DNA of 64,000 nt from Chitinophagaceae bacterium UBA7600. GTDB taxonomy: Bacteria > Bacteroidota > Bacteroidia > Chitinophagales > Chitinophagaceae. This document shows positions 18,101 to 26,200 of this stretch, one piece after another. The stretch spans positions 1 through 64,000 of the forward strand of contig DLKC01000002.1 in assembly GCA_002478885.1 (NCBI GenBank), in the 5' to 3' direction. The notes under the pieces are model-generated. The model worked only from the letters and a program-made list of their open reading frames with translations. It was not told the origin of the DNA and did no database searches. Each line of letters begins with the position of its first letter. Within the stretch, counting starts at the first letter, position 1. Made by a program: the position numbers and the translations under genes.

Positions 18101-18842
18101 TATGCTTGCTTCTGAAAGCACAGGGGATCTGTTTTCCAGGACTTGCAAATGCACTGATGGCCGCCTCCCGGTAAGATGTCAAATCATCGGGATGTACAAG
18201 TTCGCCAACATTTTGACTGGCGAGGTCTTCCTGTGTCCAGCCTGTTATTTTCTCGCCACTCGGACTTCGGTAAATAATGTTCATCTCCTTATCCATCAGA
18301 GCGATAATGTCTGAATTATTTTCCAGCAGCGTTCTAAACCTTTTTTCCTTTTTGGTCAATTCTTCGGTTTGCTCCTTCACCATTCTCTCAAGCTCTTCAT
18401 TGTACTTGCTTAGCTTTCTTTCCAGTTCTTTGCTATGTGACACATCTTTAACACCAACTACAAATGCGACAATCTCACCCGATGTATTATTTACGGTGTT
18501 CAACGTAACACTAGCAAAAAAAAGGTCCCCGTTTTTTTTATGAGCAATCCGCTCCGATGTGTATTTGCCATTTTTTCGAAGCTGTTCTTCAACAATAACC
18601 ATATTCTTGTCGGTAAGATCAAACAAACCAAGCGTAAGAATGGATTTTCCTATTACCTCTTCCGTGCGGTATCCAAACATGTTTTCCGCACCTCTATTCC
18701 AAGTGGTAATAATGCGGTCTACACCTCTTGAAAAAATTGCGTCGGATGAGTTTTCCACCAGGCTGGCAAGCAGTTCCAGTTGTTCAAGTCGCTTATTTTT
18801 GTCCGGTTCTCCGAAAAATATCTTCTCCAAAAAACGTTTCAT
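15135..18842 (-). CDS. Soluble multi-PAS sensor histidine kinase, HisKA_3 (NarL/DesK) type
   Basis: A 1235-residue kinase without signal peptide or membrane helices. Roughly eight PAS domains run in tandem from residue 20 to about 1010; domains 3-6 are close repeats of each other, with recurrent EEKYRxLVERxxDAFIxxD entries and FRDIT exits, suggesting internal duplication. The kinase core is HisKA_3 with LELHDN (His1046), then a HATPase domain with DDGIG and GVGLTNI. Such kinases usually phosphorylate LuxR-type response regulators; none is adjacent. The signals sensed are unknown and probably cytoplasmic. Confidence 0.9.
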   Translation of the reverse strand: MKRFLEKIFFGEPDKNKRLEQLELLASLVENSSDAIFSRGVDRIITTWNRGAENMFGYRTEEVIGKSILTLGLFDLTDKNMVIVEEQLRKNGKYTSERIAHKKNGDLFFASVTLNTVNNTSGEIVAFVVGVKDVSHSKELERKLSKYNEELERMVKEQTEELTKKEKRFRTLLENNSDIIALMDKEMNIIYRSPSGEKITGWTQEDLASQNVGELVHPDDLTSYREAAISAFASPGKQIPCAFRSKHKEGHYLYFEGMLVNMFDVENVNAVLFNFRDVTQRKMAEMELKASEEKYRHIVERISDAFIVFDNDLNFEYVNAVAEKMFKSPPGYLNGKNFLSEFPQAANSPVAKAAFNAIQTQQSCFIEEYSISTGRWVQGSIYPSAQGIAIYFRDITEQVSAREELRNSEEKYRLLLENISDAFIAMDSHWNFTYLNSAADKMFKREPGYLIGKNFKNEYPEAVNAPISKAYREVINTQKPVFINTFSLATDTMVQVSLYPLPEGVAFYFKDITAKIRSEQALQQSEEKYRTLVERMSDALISLNEQWNFVYANKVASQMFAEAADDGNLIGKNLWELFPSSIGGPFYRAYHTAMETQVETHFKGYSTGTGLWLETSVYPSPTGLTIFFRDITDQVKAEEEMWKMEEKYRSLVERITDAFISLDNNWNITYLNNQAGKLIGKDMSDLLGRNMFEVFPLLKTSHNYTAYHEAMTKQHYVSNVTFYAPTGVWMENHIYPSANGLSLVVRDITTKVKADRALKRSEETRARIMGAALDAIVCIDTSGAIILWNAQAESLFGWKDAEVLGKPITETIIPESYQRDHEEGFKRYNKNGHGEMLNKLIEVYAKNKDGVEFPIELFVVPIKQESGNFFCAFIRDISERKEADAKMLQQQKRLSQAQAMAHIGHWEIDFASNTSLWSDEAYRIYGIEPGDHKISMEEWFSYIHPDDFEYVTKRIDESNRQTSDFEIEHRIIRKDGVMRYVYSEAKFEFNDGDKPKGLYGVTRDITETVLLEMELQEQQRIEQLKLTATALEAQEKERNTISLELHDNVNQILVGTKMLLSMMKKEPVKHADYLQTSMDNLQQAIDESRKLAHELAVPDFSIASLKDRMIVLTAVMLKSSGLDAHLNINPFDERLLSTPQLLAIYRIVQEQYTNIVKHSKANLVNISLSTTQSHFHMIISDDGIGVDSKDSISGVGLTNIKSRVAVFNGTMSVTTAPGKGFRLEIYLPLHTQPIH

Positions 18843-19087
18843 CTTGTTTCGGTTTTAGTCGCCAATATCAGTCGCTTTAGAAAAAAATATGTATTTGCTT
18901 CCACACTTTGCTGCGGAGTTTTCTGTTAATATAAAACAAAACTATTGGAATAGCAATAGCAAATTGATGATTTGCAAACATCACTTTCATGACTTTTATC
19001 ACAAAACTGAAAATAAAATTCGACTTATGAAAACAATTTAGAACAGGTAATTTGCAACATGTTTCGTTGCCCGTCTCCATGGTAATA

Positions 19088-19256
19088 AGCAGCTTTACTT
19101 GCGTCGCACTCGTCAACTGCAGAAACGCTGTGGCACCAATTCAGGCGTGTTGCTTTTTCTAAAGACTGCACATTGATTTGTAGAGAACGCCTGGCATTAT
19201 TTGTCTCATAGCGTTGCAAAGCACAAGTGTGCGACGCAACATTAGCCAATTGCCCG
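19088..19256. repeat. Dispersed inverted repeat, copy 9 (two arms)
   Basis: Left core CTTGCGTCGCACTCGTC at 19099; right core GCACAAGTGTGCGACGCAAC at 19221. This copy lies between divergent genes, unlike most. The remainder of the 534-base gap shows nothing else certain. Confidence 0.85.
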
Positions 19257-19376
19257 TTATGCAGCTGGCGACACAAATATTCTTCCTGATAAAATCATGA
19301 ACCGACAAAGGCTTTGATAGCTTGGTTCAAATGCGCTTGGCTTTGTTCCCTATCTTTATAACCTACTGAATTTTAT

Positions 19377-20483
19377 ATGAACGTAACAGGAAAACATTAC
19401 CGCACCATCTGGCTAAAAGAAAATGATGCATCTATTGTTTGTATCATCGATCAGCGCTGGCTGCCACACCAATTTATTGTAGAAGAATTGCAAACGGTAG
19501 CCTCTGTTGCCGCTGCAATAAAAGACATGCATGTAAGAGGCGCCGGGCTTATCGGCGCAACAGCAGGATATGGAATGTATATTGCCACATTGGAGGCTGC
19601 AAACGGCGGGGATTTTGACAATAGCCTCCAAAAATCGGCGGCCATACTCAAGGCAACGAGGCCTACAGCCGTAAACCTTGAATGGGCAGTGAACAGGCAA
19701 TTACACGCCACTGCAAAAGCGGGTACTGTATCTGATAAAATAAACATTGCCCGCCAAACAGCCAATGAAATTGCCGATGAAGATGCGGCATTCTGTAAGG
19801 CACTCGGTATTCACGGATCGGGCATCATTGAAAAAATTGCCGAAGCAAAACAAGGCACTGTGGTAAATATTCTTACCCATTGCAATGCAGGCTGGCTGGC
19901 ATTTACAGACTATGGATCGGCTACCTCCCCTATTTATGAAGCATTCAATAAAGGCATCGATTTGCATGTTTGGGTAGATGAAACACGACCACGAAACCAA
20001 GGCGCTAGCCTCACTGCCTGGGAACTTCTGAACCAAGGGGTGCCACATACTGTAATAACTGATAGTACGGGCGGCCACCTGATGCAGCATGGAATGGTGG
20101 ACATGGCGATCACCGGTGCTGACAGGGTTACCCGATGCGGTGACGCGGCAAACAAAATCGGTACTTATCTAAAAGCATTGGCAGCAAAGGATAACAATAT
20201 ACCATTTTATATTGCGTTGCCTTCCTCGACTTTTGACTGGAATATTTGTGATGGTGTGCACCAAATACCTATTGAACAAAGAGATGCGGAAGAGGTAAAA
20301 TATGTCAGCGGCCTTTGTAAAGGGCAATTAAAAAAAGTGATGATAACACCCGAAAAAAGCAATGCGGCCAATTATGCTTTCGATGTAACACCGGCAAGGC
20401 TTATTACAGGCCTTATAACAGAACGGGGCATTTGCGAGGCCAACGAGCCGGCTATTCTTAAACTGTTTCCAGAAAAGCGGTAA
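19377..20483 (+). CDS. mtnA: S-methyl-5-thioribose-1-phosphate isomerase
   Basis: A 368-residue member of the eIF2B-related isomerase family, converting 5-methylthioribose-1-phosphate to the ribulose form in salvage of methylthioadenosine. Seen: MHVRGAGLIGATAGYG near residue 60, the catalytic Cys in LTHCNAGWLA, and the catalytic Asp in the GADRVTRCGDAANKIGT stretch, all typical of MtnA. The next gene starts five bases after the stop and encodes a class II aldolase-like enzyme, so the two are surely co-transcribed. The remaining salvage enzymes are not in this window. Confidence 0.92.
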   Translation: MNVTGKHYRTIWLKENDASIVCIIDQRWLPHQFIVEELQTVASVAAAIKDMHVRGAGLIGATAGYGMYIATLEAANGGDFDNSLQKSAAILKATRPTAVNLEWAVNRQLHATAKAGTVSDKINIARQTANEIADEDAAFCKALGIHGSGIIEKIAEAKQGTVVNILTHCNAGWLAFTDYGSATSPIYEAFNKGIDLHVWVDETRPRNQGASLTAWELLNQGVPHTVITDSTGGHLMQHGMVDMAITGADRVTRCGDAANKIGTYLKALAAKDNNIPFYIALPSSTFDWNICDGVHQIPIEQRDAEEVKYVSGLCKGQLKKVMITPEKSNAANYAFDVTPARLITGLITERGICEANEPAILKLFPEKR

Positions 20484-20488
20484 ATACC

Positions 20489-21091
20489 ATGAACGAAACC
20501 GGTAGCATTAAATTCAATTGTAACTGGATTCATGCACAGGCGATGCCATTCAGTGAAATTGAAACATTAAATAACTGGCGCGACAAATTATATGCATTGG
20601 GTCTGGTCGGCGAAAATACTGACGGCATTGGTTATGGCAATATCAGCAGGCGTTACAAAGGCAATACTTTTATCATCAGTGGCACCGCGACTGGTAAAAT
20701 TCAACAGCTAACCGAATCTCACTATACACTTGTAACGGCTTACGATCCGGGCAGCAACAGTCTTACAACCGAAGGCCCGATCATTGCTTCATCGGAATCG
20801 ATGACACACGCGGTTATTTATGAATTATTGCCAGAAGTAAATTTTGTAATGCATGTGCACCATGCTGCCTTATGGGAAAAACTGTTACTAACAAATCCCT
20901 CAACACGGTACAGTGTTGAATATGGCACACCGGCAATGGCATGGGAAATTCAAAGATTGTTGAAAGAAAGTGACCTTGCTTCGATAAAATTATTTGCGAT
21001 GGGGGGACATAAAGAAGGTGTTGTTTCGTTTGCATCAACGGCGGAGGAAGCGGGTATGTTAATCATTGACACCTTGAACACAATCCGTTAA
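20489..21091 (+). CDS. Class II aldolase-like enzyme: methylthioribulose-1-phosphate dehydratase or aldolase
   Basis: A 200-residue class II aldolase/adducin domain protein with the metal ligands in MHVHHA and a later GGHKEG histidine. Pairing with mtnA five bases upstream means the substrate is very probably 5-methylthioribulose-1-phosphate. It may be the dehydratase MtnB of the full methionine salvage route, or the aldolase (Ald2-type) of the dihydroxyacetone-phosphate shunt, which belongs to the same superfamily. The sequence alone does not settle this for me. The GYGNISRR and SSESMTHAVIY stretches are family-typical. Confidence 0.8.
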   Translation: MNETGSIKFNCNWIHAQAMPFSEIETLNNWRDKLYALGLVGENTDGIGYGNISRRYKGNTFIISGTATGKIQQLTESHYTLVTAYDPGSNSLTTEGPIIASSESMTHAVIYELLPEVNFVMHVHHAALWEKLLLTNPSTRYSVEYGTPAMAWEIQRLLKESDLASIKLFAMGGHKEGVVSFASTAEEAGMLIIDTLNTIR

Positions 21092-21110
21092 TGCTGCCAA
21101 ACGGCCCGAA

Positions 21111-21149
21111 CGCAGAAGAGTGCGACGCAAGAGCCGACGCCACTTGCAC
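21111..21149. repeat. Dispersed repeat, copy 10 (single right arm)
   Basis: CAGAAGAGTGCGACGCAAG followed by CGACGCCACTTGCAC, in the 85-base space between convergent genes. Confidence 0.75.
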
Positions 21150-21176
21150 AACAACCTGGAACAAAAATTTTCTTAT

Positions 21177-22532
21177 TTATTTTACAAGGCTCTGTATAAC
21201 ATCGTAACGAGTAACGATTTGGAAATCGCCCTTCTCATCTTTTGCCAGCACTGCACCATTCTCTTTTGTGATGAGGCTTCCGAGCCTTTCTACTGGCGTA
21301 TCAAAGGCAACAACAGGATATGCGGGCTCCAAAACCGTTTCAATTTTCGCGTTGCGTATTTCGGGATCACTGAATACTTTTTTAAACAAGCCATTTTCGC
21401 TCACCGCGCCAACCAGGCCATTACCGTTCATGACGGGAATCTGGTCGATATCATACTTCTTCATCAACTCAACTGCGTCTGCGACCGTATACGATGATTC
21501 AATCGTTATGAGTCGCTTGCCAGCCCTTGCACTAACGATATCTTTAAAGGTCTTTACTTCGAAAAAACCACGTTCCATCATCCATTGGTCGTTGTAAATT
21601 TTGGCAACGTAGCGGCTGCCATGATCATGAAAAATACATACGACAATGTCATCTTTTTTCAGGCGATCTTTCAATTGCAACAACCCCTGCAGGCAACTGC
21701 CCGCGCTGTAACCACAGAACAGGCCCTCTTCCTTTGCAAGCCGGCGGGCTACGATGGCGCCATCTTTATCTGTCACCTGTTCAAAGTGATCGATTACGCT
21801 CATGTCATAATTTTCGGGAACAAAATCTTCGCCGAAACCTTCGCTGATATACGGATGCACCTCCTGCATATCGATCTCTCCTGTGCGGAAAAATTTTGTA
21901 AGCAGGGAGCCGTAAACATCGATTGCCCACACCTGTATGTTCGGGTTCTTTTCTTTCAGGTACATGGCCGTGCCGGTGACGGTTCCGCCAGTGCCTGCCG
22001 TGCACACGAGATGCGTTATTTTACCCTCTGTCTGCTGCCAGATTTCAGGGCCAGTGGTCTCGTAGTGCGCAAGTCGGTTAGCCAGGTTATCATACTGGTT
22101 ACAATGAAACGAATTAGGGATTTCTTTTGCCAGCCTGCGGGCGATGGAATAATAGCTGCGCGGATCGTCAGGCTCTACATTGGTTGGACAAACTATCACC
22201 TCGGCTCCCACGGCTTTAAGAATATCCATCTTTTCCTTGCTCTGTTTGTCGGTAGTGGTGAAGATGCATTTATAGCCTTTCACGCAGGCCGCAAGGGCAA
22301 GCCCCATGCCGGTGTTACCGCTGGTACATTCAATAATGGTTCCGCCGGGTTTAAGTTTACCTTCTTTTTCAGCGACCTCAATCATTTTAAGTGCCATGCG
22401 GTCTTTGATGCTGTTGCCCGGGTTAAAATAATCAACCTTAGCCAGCACGGTTGCCGGAATATCTTTTGTAATCTTATTCAGCTTTATCAGCGGCGTGTTG
22501 CCAATCGTTTCGAGAATGTTGTTTAACCACAT
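21177..22532 (-). CDS. Cystathionine beta-synthase (PLP enzyme with CBS pair)
   Basis: A 451-residue protein that condenses serine (or a derivative) with homocysteine, first step of transsulfuration. The PLP domain shows the Schiff-base lysine in PGNSIKDRMALK, the TSGNTGMGLA substrate loop and GTGGTVTGTA phosphate loop. From about residue 335 a pair of CBS domains follows (ITIESSYTVADAVELMKKYDIDQIPVM and the last 60 residues), as in the long CBS form, giving possible control by an adenosyl ligand. Start at 22532 (MWLNNILETIGNTPLIKL) fits the family; a longer frame to 22577 does not. It faces the mtnA pair, both being sulfur metabolism, though on opposite strands. Confidence 0.9.
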   Translation of the reverse strand: MWLNNILETIGNTPLIKLNKITKDIPATVLAKVDYFNPGNSIKDRMALKMIEVAEKEGKLKPGGTIIECTSGNTGMGLALAACVKGYKCIFTTTDKQSKEKMDILKAVGAEVIVCPTNVEPDDPRSYYSIARRLAKEIPNSFHCNQYDNLANRLAHYETTGPEIWQQTEGKITHLVCTAGTGGTVTGTAMYLKEKNPNIQVWAIDVYGSLLTKFFRTGEIDMQEVHPYISEGFGEDFVPENYDMSVIDHFEQVTDKDGAIVARRLAKEEGLFCGYSAGSCLQGLLQLKDRLKKDDIVVCIFHDHGSRYVAKIYNDQWMMERGFFEVKTFKDIVSARAGKRLITIESSYTVADAVELMKKYDIDQIPVMNGNGLVGAVSENGLFKKVFSDPEIRNAKIETVLEPAYPVVAFDTPVERLGSLITKENGAVLAKDEKGDFQIVTRYDVIQSLVK

Positions 22533-22653
22533 ACTAACAGGTGTTTGCCGCAAATGTAAGGGATATTGTTGCAGCACCGCAAGTTGGCAGCGGCAAGTTC
22601 TGTTAATTGTTTTTCGTCTTTTTGCCTCTTGCCTTTTAAATTTTCATTTATGA

Positions 22654-23067
22654 ACCCGGCTTCGGTTTTACATGGCATCAACTGTTGCGTCGCACACTTC
22701 AGGTTACTTTTATTTACTCAGCAAAGTGCTAATGGCCTGTTACATGATAGAGCCGGCCTTTACATTTTCTACCCTTACCTCTTTCTATTGGTCTTGAGGT
22801 TAACCGAAACTTTACCAAGCAGCATTTTTACTCATATCGATGCATCAACGGAAAAAAATTCAAGCTTTAAAAGCGCTGCCGATGCGGTTGCTGTGAGGTA
22901 ACCATAGCCTTTAAAAGAGCTTTCAAATACGTCATTTGCTTCTTTTTGCCCGGTGGCTTTGTCACGCTTGCCGAAAGTCCTGCAGTGCTAAGAAATTATT
23001 TTGACCATAATAGAACGAAACGCTGAAGTGAGTGACACAACCGGCGATGCCACCTGAACTACAGCCG
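22654..23067. repeat. Dispersed repeat, copy 11 (left arm and distant variant right arm)
   Basis: Left arm CCCGGCTTC through GTTGCGTCGCACACTTC (22654-22704). Variant right arm CTGAAGTGAGTGACACAACC through ACAGCCG (23022-23067). The arms are about 318 bases apart, far more than in other copies, so these may be two solo arms or an element with inserted sequence. No gene was found between them. Confidence 0.7.
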
Positions 23068-23073
23068 AAAAAA

Positions 23074-23099
23074 AATGCCGGAAGAAAGTTTCCGGCATT
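23074..23099 (-). terminator. Rho-independent terminator of the DUF2911 gene
   Basis: Stem AATGCCGGAA/TTCCGGCATT; on the minus strand it runs into eight or more T residues. Confidence 0.8.
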
Positions 23100-23121
23100 C
23101 GATGATATTAAACCGAAGTGT

Positions 23122-23955
23122 TTACTTCATACTTTTTTGCAACTTCTCATTAAGCGCTACATAGTCGTCGTTCTTAGCTGCTTTGGCGAGTTCGATTGAT
23201 TTGTTGGAAGCGGCGATGGCATCGGCTTTTTTACCCTGCATAGAAAGCGCTCTTGCTTTTTGATAGAAAATCCAGAAAGCAGTTGGGTTTTGCTGCGATG
23301 CTTTCTCCAACCATGCAACTGCCTGGTTAAGGTCTTTACCGGTTTCCATGTAATACATTGCAGCCGCATAATAAGGGCGGTTATCATTTTCCATCATGCT
23401 CTTGATCTGTGCAGATATTTTCGTATCGATATCGGTTTCGATCGGCAGTGCAACGTATACATTATCCCACAACATTTGTAACTCGCATTTATTTGATTTG
23501 ATATTGCCAAAAAGCATGGTGAAATTTTCGATGGAGAAGGGCAACGATTGTGAAGCAACTTTTACGCGAACAACATCCTGGTCCTGCTTATAAGCTGCCG
23601 GACTGGTTACATCGGTTTGTTTAGTCACGATCACCGTCCATTCTGATGCATCGGGGATGGTAAGTAATCCGTATTTACCTGCCGGAATTTTCGTCCCCCC
23701 GATCGTTACATCGTCGGCAAAAGTAATGGTCGTAGCTCCATTAGCACCCGTACGCCAAACTTTGCCATAGGGAACAAGGTCACCGAAAATAACGCGGCCT
23801 TTCATACTTGGTCTGGAGTACGATAACTGGATATTGGATAATCCGAAGTTTTGCTTGATCTCCTCTGTTGGCGAAGGCTGGGGGGTAACAAGGTCCTGCG
23901 CAAAAACGGAGCAAAAGAAAGTACTGAGCAATAAAGTGAGTCTTAGCTTCTTCAT
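23122..23955 (-). CDS. Exported DUF2911 protein with TPR-like C-terminus
   Basis: A 277-residue protein starting MKKLRLTLLLS with a signal peptide cut near VFAQ. Residues about 25-170 form a DUF2911 domain (SYSRPSMKGRVIFGDLVPYGKVWRTGANGATTITF, then AGKYGLLTIP), a beta-sandwich of unknown role common in Bacteroidota. The C-terminal 100 residues are helical repeats resembling TPRs (MYYMETGKDLNQAVAWLEKAS and following). It differs from the second DUF2911 gene at 24213, which lacks the repeats. I chose 23955 over 23979 because a -7 box overlaps the longer leader. Confidence 0.85.
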   Translation of the reverse strand: MKKLRLTLLLSTFFCSVFAQDLVTPQPSPTEEIKQNFGLSNIQLSYSRPSMKGRVIFGDLVPYGKVWRTGANGATTITFADDVTIGGTKIPAGKYGLLTIPDASEWTVIVTKQTDVTSPAAYKQDQDVVRVKVASQSLPFSIENFTMLFGNIKSNKCELQMLWDNVYVALPIETDIDTKISAQIKSMMENDNRPYYAAAMYYMETGKDLNQAVAWLEKASQQNPTAFWIFYQKARALSMQGKKADAIAASNKSIELAKAAKNDDYVALNEKLQKSMK

Positions 23956-23976
23956 GGCAATTATTTTTTTAGGAAA

Positions 23977-23984
23977 CAAATATA
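23977..23984 (-). promoter_or_regulatory. Possible -7 box for the DUF2911/TPR gene
   Basis: TATATTTG on the minus strand matches TAnnTTTG exactly, 22 bases before the chosen start. CTTG lies 17 bases further up, a little short of the usual 19. Confidence 0.4.
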
Positions 23985-24212
23985 AGCGTTAACGCTATCT
24001 TCAAGGTTCCGGGGCATTATAAAAAAAATTGCATACGCTAAATGTTGAGGAGCATTATGGCTCGCCAATGGCACGTTCGCAAAAAAAGTTGTCGACCAAC
24101 TCAATAATAGCCCGTTTACCATTGTGTTTATCCGTGATTAAACCCGCTGGCATTAAAAAGTTTTTTCTGTAATAATTTCTGTGCAACTTCGTCTATACAA
24201 AAAAACTCAGCT

Positions 24213-24746
24213 ATGAAAAAAGCATTATCCGTTTTATTATTGATTACTGCTGTAACTATTAACCTGGCAGCCTGTGCCCAAAAAGAGGACAAGTCGAAGA
24301 GGCCCAGCCCGCCCGCAACTGCAACACAAACGCTTGCCAGCGGCGCAACCGTTACCATCAACTACAGCCAACCTGCATTAAAAGGCAGAACCATTGGCAA
24401 AGACGTAGAACCAAAAGATGGCGAAGTGTGGAGAACCGGCGCAAATGAAGCAACCACTTTTGAAGTAAACAAAGAGGTTAAAATTGAAGGCAAAACATTA
24501 CCTGCCGGCAAATATGCATTCTTTACCATAGCTAATGGTGGCGAATGGACGCTCATCTTTAACAAAGTTTGGGACACATGGGGTGCATTCGATTACAGCA
24601 AGAATAAAGACCAGGATGCATTGCAAGTGAAAGTAAAATCCGGCACCAATTCATCTTCAGTTGAACGGCTTACTTACAGCATCGACAAAGGCGGCAAAGT
24701 AAGTTTAATGTGGGGCACGTTAAAAGTAGATTTCAACGTAAAATAA
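24213..24746 (+). CDS. Exported DUF2911 protein
   Basis: A 177-residue protein with a signal peptide ending NLAAC, which may be a lipobox. The mature part is a single DUF2911 domain (INYSQPALKGRTIGKDVEPKDGEVWRTGANEATTFEV, then AGKYAFFTIANGGEWTLIFNKVWDTWGAFDY). It is divergent from the other DUF2911 gene, with 257 bases between their starts, which suggests an old duplication followed by inversion or independent loss of the TPR part. Function unknown. Confidence 0.85.
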   Translation: MKKALSVLLLITAVTINLAACAQKEDKSKRPSPPATATQTLASGATVTINYSQPALKGRTIGKDVEPKDGEVWRTGANEATTFEVNKEVKIEGKTLPAGKYAFFTIANGGEWTLIFNKVWDTWGAFDYSKNKDQDALQVKVKSGTNSSSVERLTYSIDKGGKVSLMWGTLKVDFNVK

Positions 24747-24767
24747 ACGAAGTAAAAAATCAAGTAA

Positions 24768-24788
24768 AAGGAACCCTCGGGGTTCCTT
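24768..24788 (+). terminator. Rho-independent terminator after the DUF2911 gene
   Basis: Stem AAGGAACCC/GGGTTCCTT with a TCG loop, followed by TTTTTTG. Confidence 0.85.
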
Positions 24789-24826
24789 TTTTGTTTATAC
24801 TGCTATGATACAAGAAGTTTTTTTGG

Positions 24827-24876
24827 GAGCCGGCATTATCTCTTGTGGCATCACCTCTTGCGTCGCACACTTCAAC
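24827..24876. repeat. Dispersed repeat, copy 12 (single left arm)
   Basis: Well-preserved left arm: GAGCCGGC at the outer end, then TGGCATCACCTCTTGCGTCG and the core through CACACTTC. Confidence 0.8.
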
Positions 24877-24936
24877 TTTCCATTTTCAACGCAGCAGATG
24901 CGTAAAAACGAAGCTGTACATATAAAACAATACTTA

Positions 24937-24969
24937 TTTGGCGGGCTGCCCAGCCCTTGTTTAATTTTA
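24937..24969 (+). promoter_or_regulatory. Possible pdxJ promoter
   Basis: TTTG (24937-24940), 21 bases, then TAATTTTA (24962-24969; seven of eight to TAnnTTTG), giving a start point about 11 bases before the ATG at 24987. Confidence 0.35.
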
Positions 24970-24986
24970 GCAACTACATTTGCAGC

Positions 24987-25712
24987 ATGAACTATACGAC
25001 AAAGCTTTCGGTAAATATTAATAAGATTGCCACGCTGCGCAACAGTCGCGGCGGAGATAATCCCGATGTGGTAAAAGCAGCAATCGATATCCAATTATTT
25101 GGAGCTGATGGAATAACTGTTCATCCCCGCCCCGATGAAAGGCATATAAGGTATGAAGATGTAAGGCAGATAAAAAAGGTTATCAAAACAGAATTCAACA
25201 TAGAGGGCAACTGCACGGAGCAAAAATTCGTCGATCTTGTTTTGGAAACGAAACCACATCAGGTAACGCTTGTACCCGATGCGTTGAACCAGGTAACAAG
25301 TGATCACGGATGGAATACTATCGAACATAAAGATTATTTACAAAAAATGATCGCGGTATTCAAAAACGCGGGTATACGCGTTTCCATTTTTGTGGACCCT
25401 GATTTAGATATGGTCGTCGGTGCAGCGCAGACCGGCACTGATAGGATTGAACTGTACACAGAACGTTATGCAAAACAATACCCGGAAAATAAAGCAGAAG
25501 CGGTAAAAGCATATGTTAGCGCCGCACTAAAAGCAAAAGAACTCGGCTTAGGCTTAAACGCAGGTCACGATCTTGATTTGCATAACCTTAAGTATTTTAA
25601 ACAAAACATCCTTTTCCTGGATGAAGTCTCGATTGGCCATGCGCTTATTTGTGATGCGCTGCATTACGGAATGGAGAACACAGTTCAGATGTATAAAAGA
25701 CAGCTTTTGTAG
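24987..25712 (+). CDS. pdxJ: Pyridoxine 5'-phosphate synthase
   Basis: A 241-residue TIM-barrel enzyme joining 1-deoxyxylulose-5-phosphate and 3-amino-2-oxopropyl phosphate in vitamin B6 synthesis. Seen: LSVNINKIATLRNSRGG at the start, ITVHPRPDERHIRYEDV, the NIEGNCTE stretch, VTLVPD, and GLGLNAGHDLDLHNL with the catalytic His, ending in EVSIGHALICDAL. The start at ATG 24987 matches the family; the longer frame from 24957 adds an unrelated leader. Single gene, followed by a strong terminator. Confidence 0.95.
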   Translation: MNYTTKLSVNINKIATLRNSRGGDNPDVVKAAIDIQLFGADGITVHPRPDERHIRYEDVRQIKKVIKTEFNIEGNCTEQKFVDLVLETKPHQVTLVPDALNQVTSDHGWNTIEHKDYLQKMIAVFKNAGIRVSIFVDPDLDMVVGAAQTGTDRIELYTERYAKQYPENKAEAVKAYVSAALKAKELGLGLNAGHDLDLHNLKYFKQNILFLDEVSIGHALICDALHYGMENTVQMYKRQLL

Positions 25713-25751
25713 ATTTCCTGATGTGATTTTTCACGTATAAATACGTGGAAT

Positions 25752-25779
25752 AAAGCCGGAAAAAATACTTTCCGGCTTT
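25752..25779 (+). terminator. Rho-independent terminator after pdxJ
   Basis: Stem AAAGCCGGAAA/TTTCCGGCTTT, 11 base pairs, loop of six, followed by AT-rich sequence. The following 420 bases up to 26201 are AT-rich with nothing else recognised. Confidence 0.85.
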
Positions 25780-26200
25780 ATTATTATTGATACCTTTATC
25801 CGGGAAATGTTACAGCATAAAGATGTAGTATTAGCGTGCGCGGCTGTTAACTTTTCTCCATCCGTATTGACTATTTGATTTGTGACCCATGAAGTGAAAG
25901 GTATTTTCAGAATACCAGGCTACCTGCAGTTTTAATTAGCCGAAATTGTTGCTAACAAATAATTATCCGGCAATGGCATTTTCGAAGAATTATTGATAGG
26001 CATTTAGCGGTAGATCAGAAGTTTTTTAACTATTACCTGCATTTCGCATTTGTTTTTGTATTTCATCATTTCAGTTCAATATCCCTTGTAAAGGCTAACC
26101 TAAAGATTAGTAATTGCATCCCCCGCTTTGACTAAGCTGTTAACTATAAAAACATTTCATCACTTATATATTTATTAATACTCAACAAAAACTCCATTTT

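Noticed and set aside
21585..22526. A 313-residue open frame on the plus strand
   Set aside because: It is antisense to the cystathionine beta-synthase gene, whose motifs are complete; the plus-strand product has no recognisable pattern.
22566..22901. A 111-residue open frame on the plus strand
   Set aside because: It runs through repeat copy 11 (left arm), has a low-complexity product and no start context.
24975..24982. TACATTTG as the pdxJ -7 box
   Set aside because: It matches the consensus but ends only four bases before the ATG, so the start point would fall inside the coding region.
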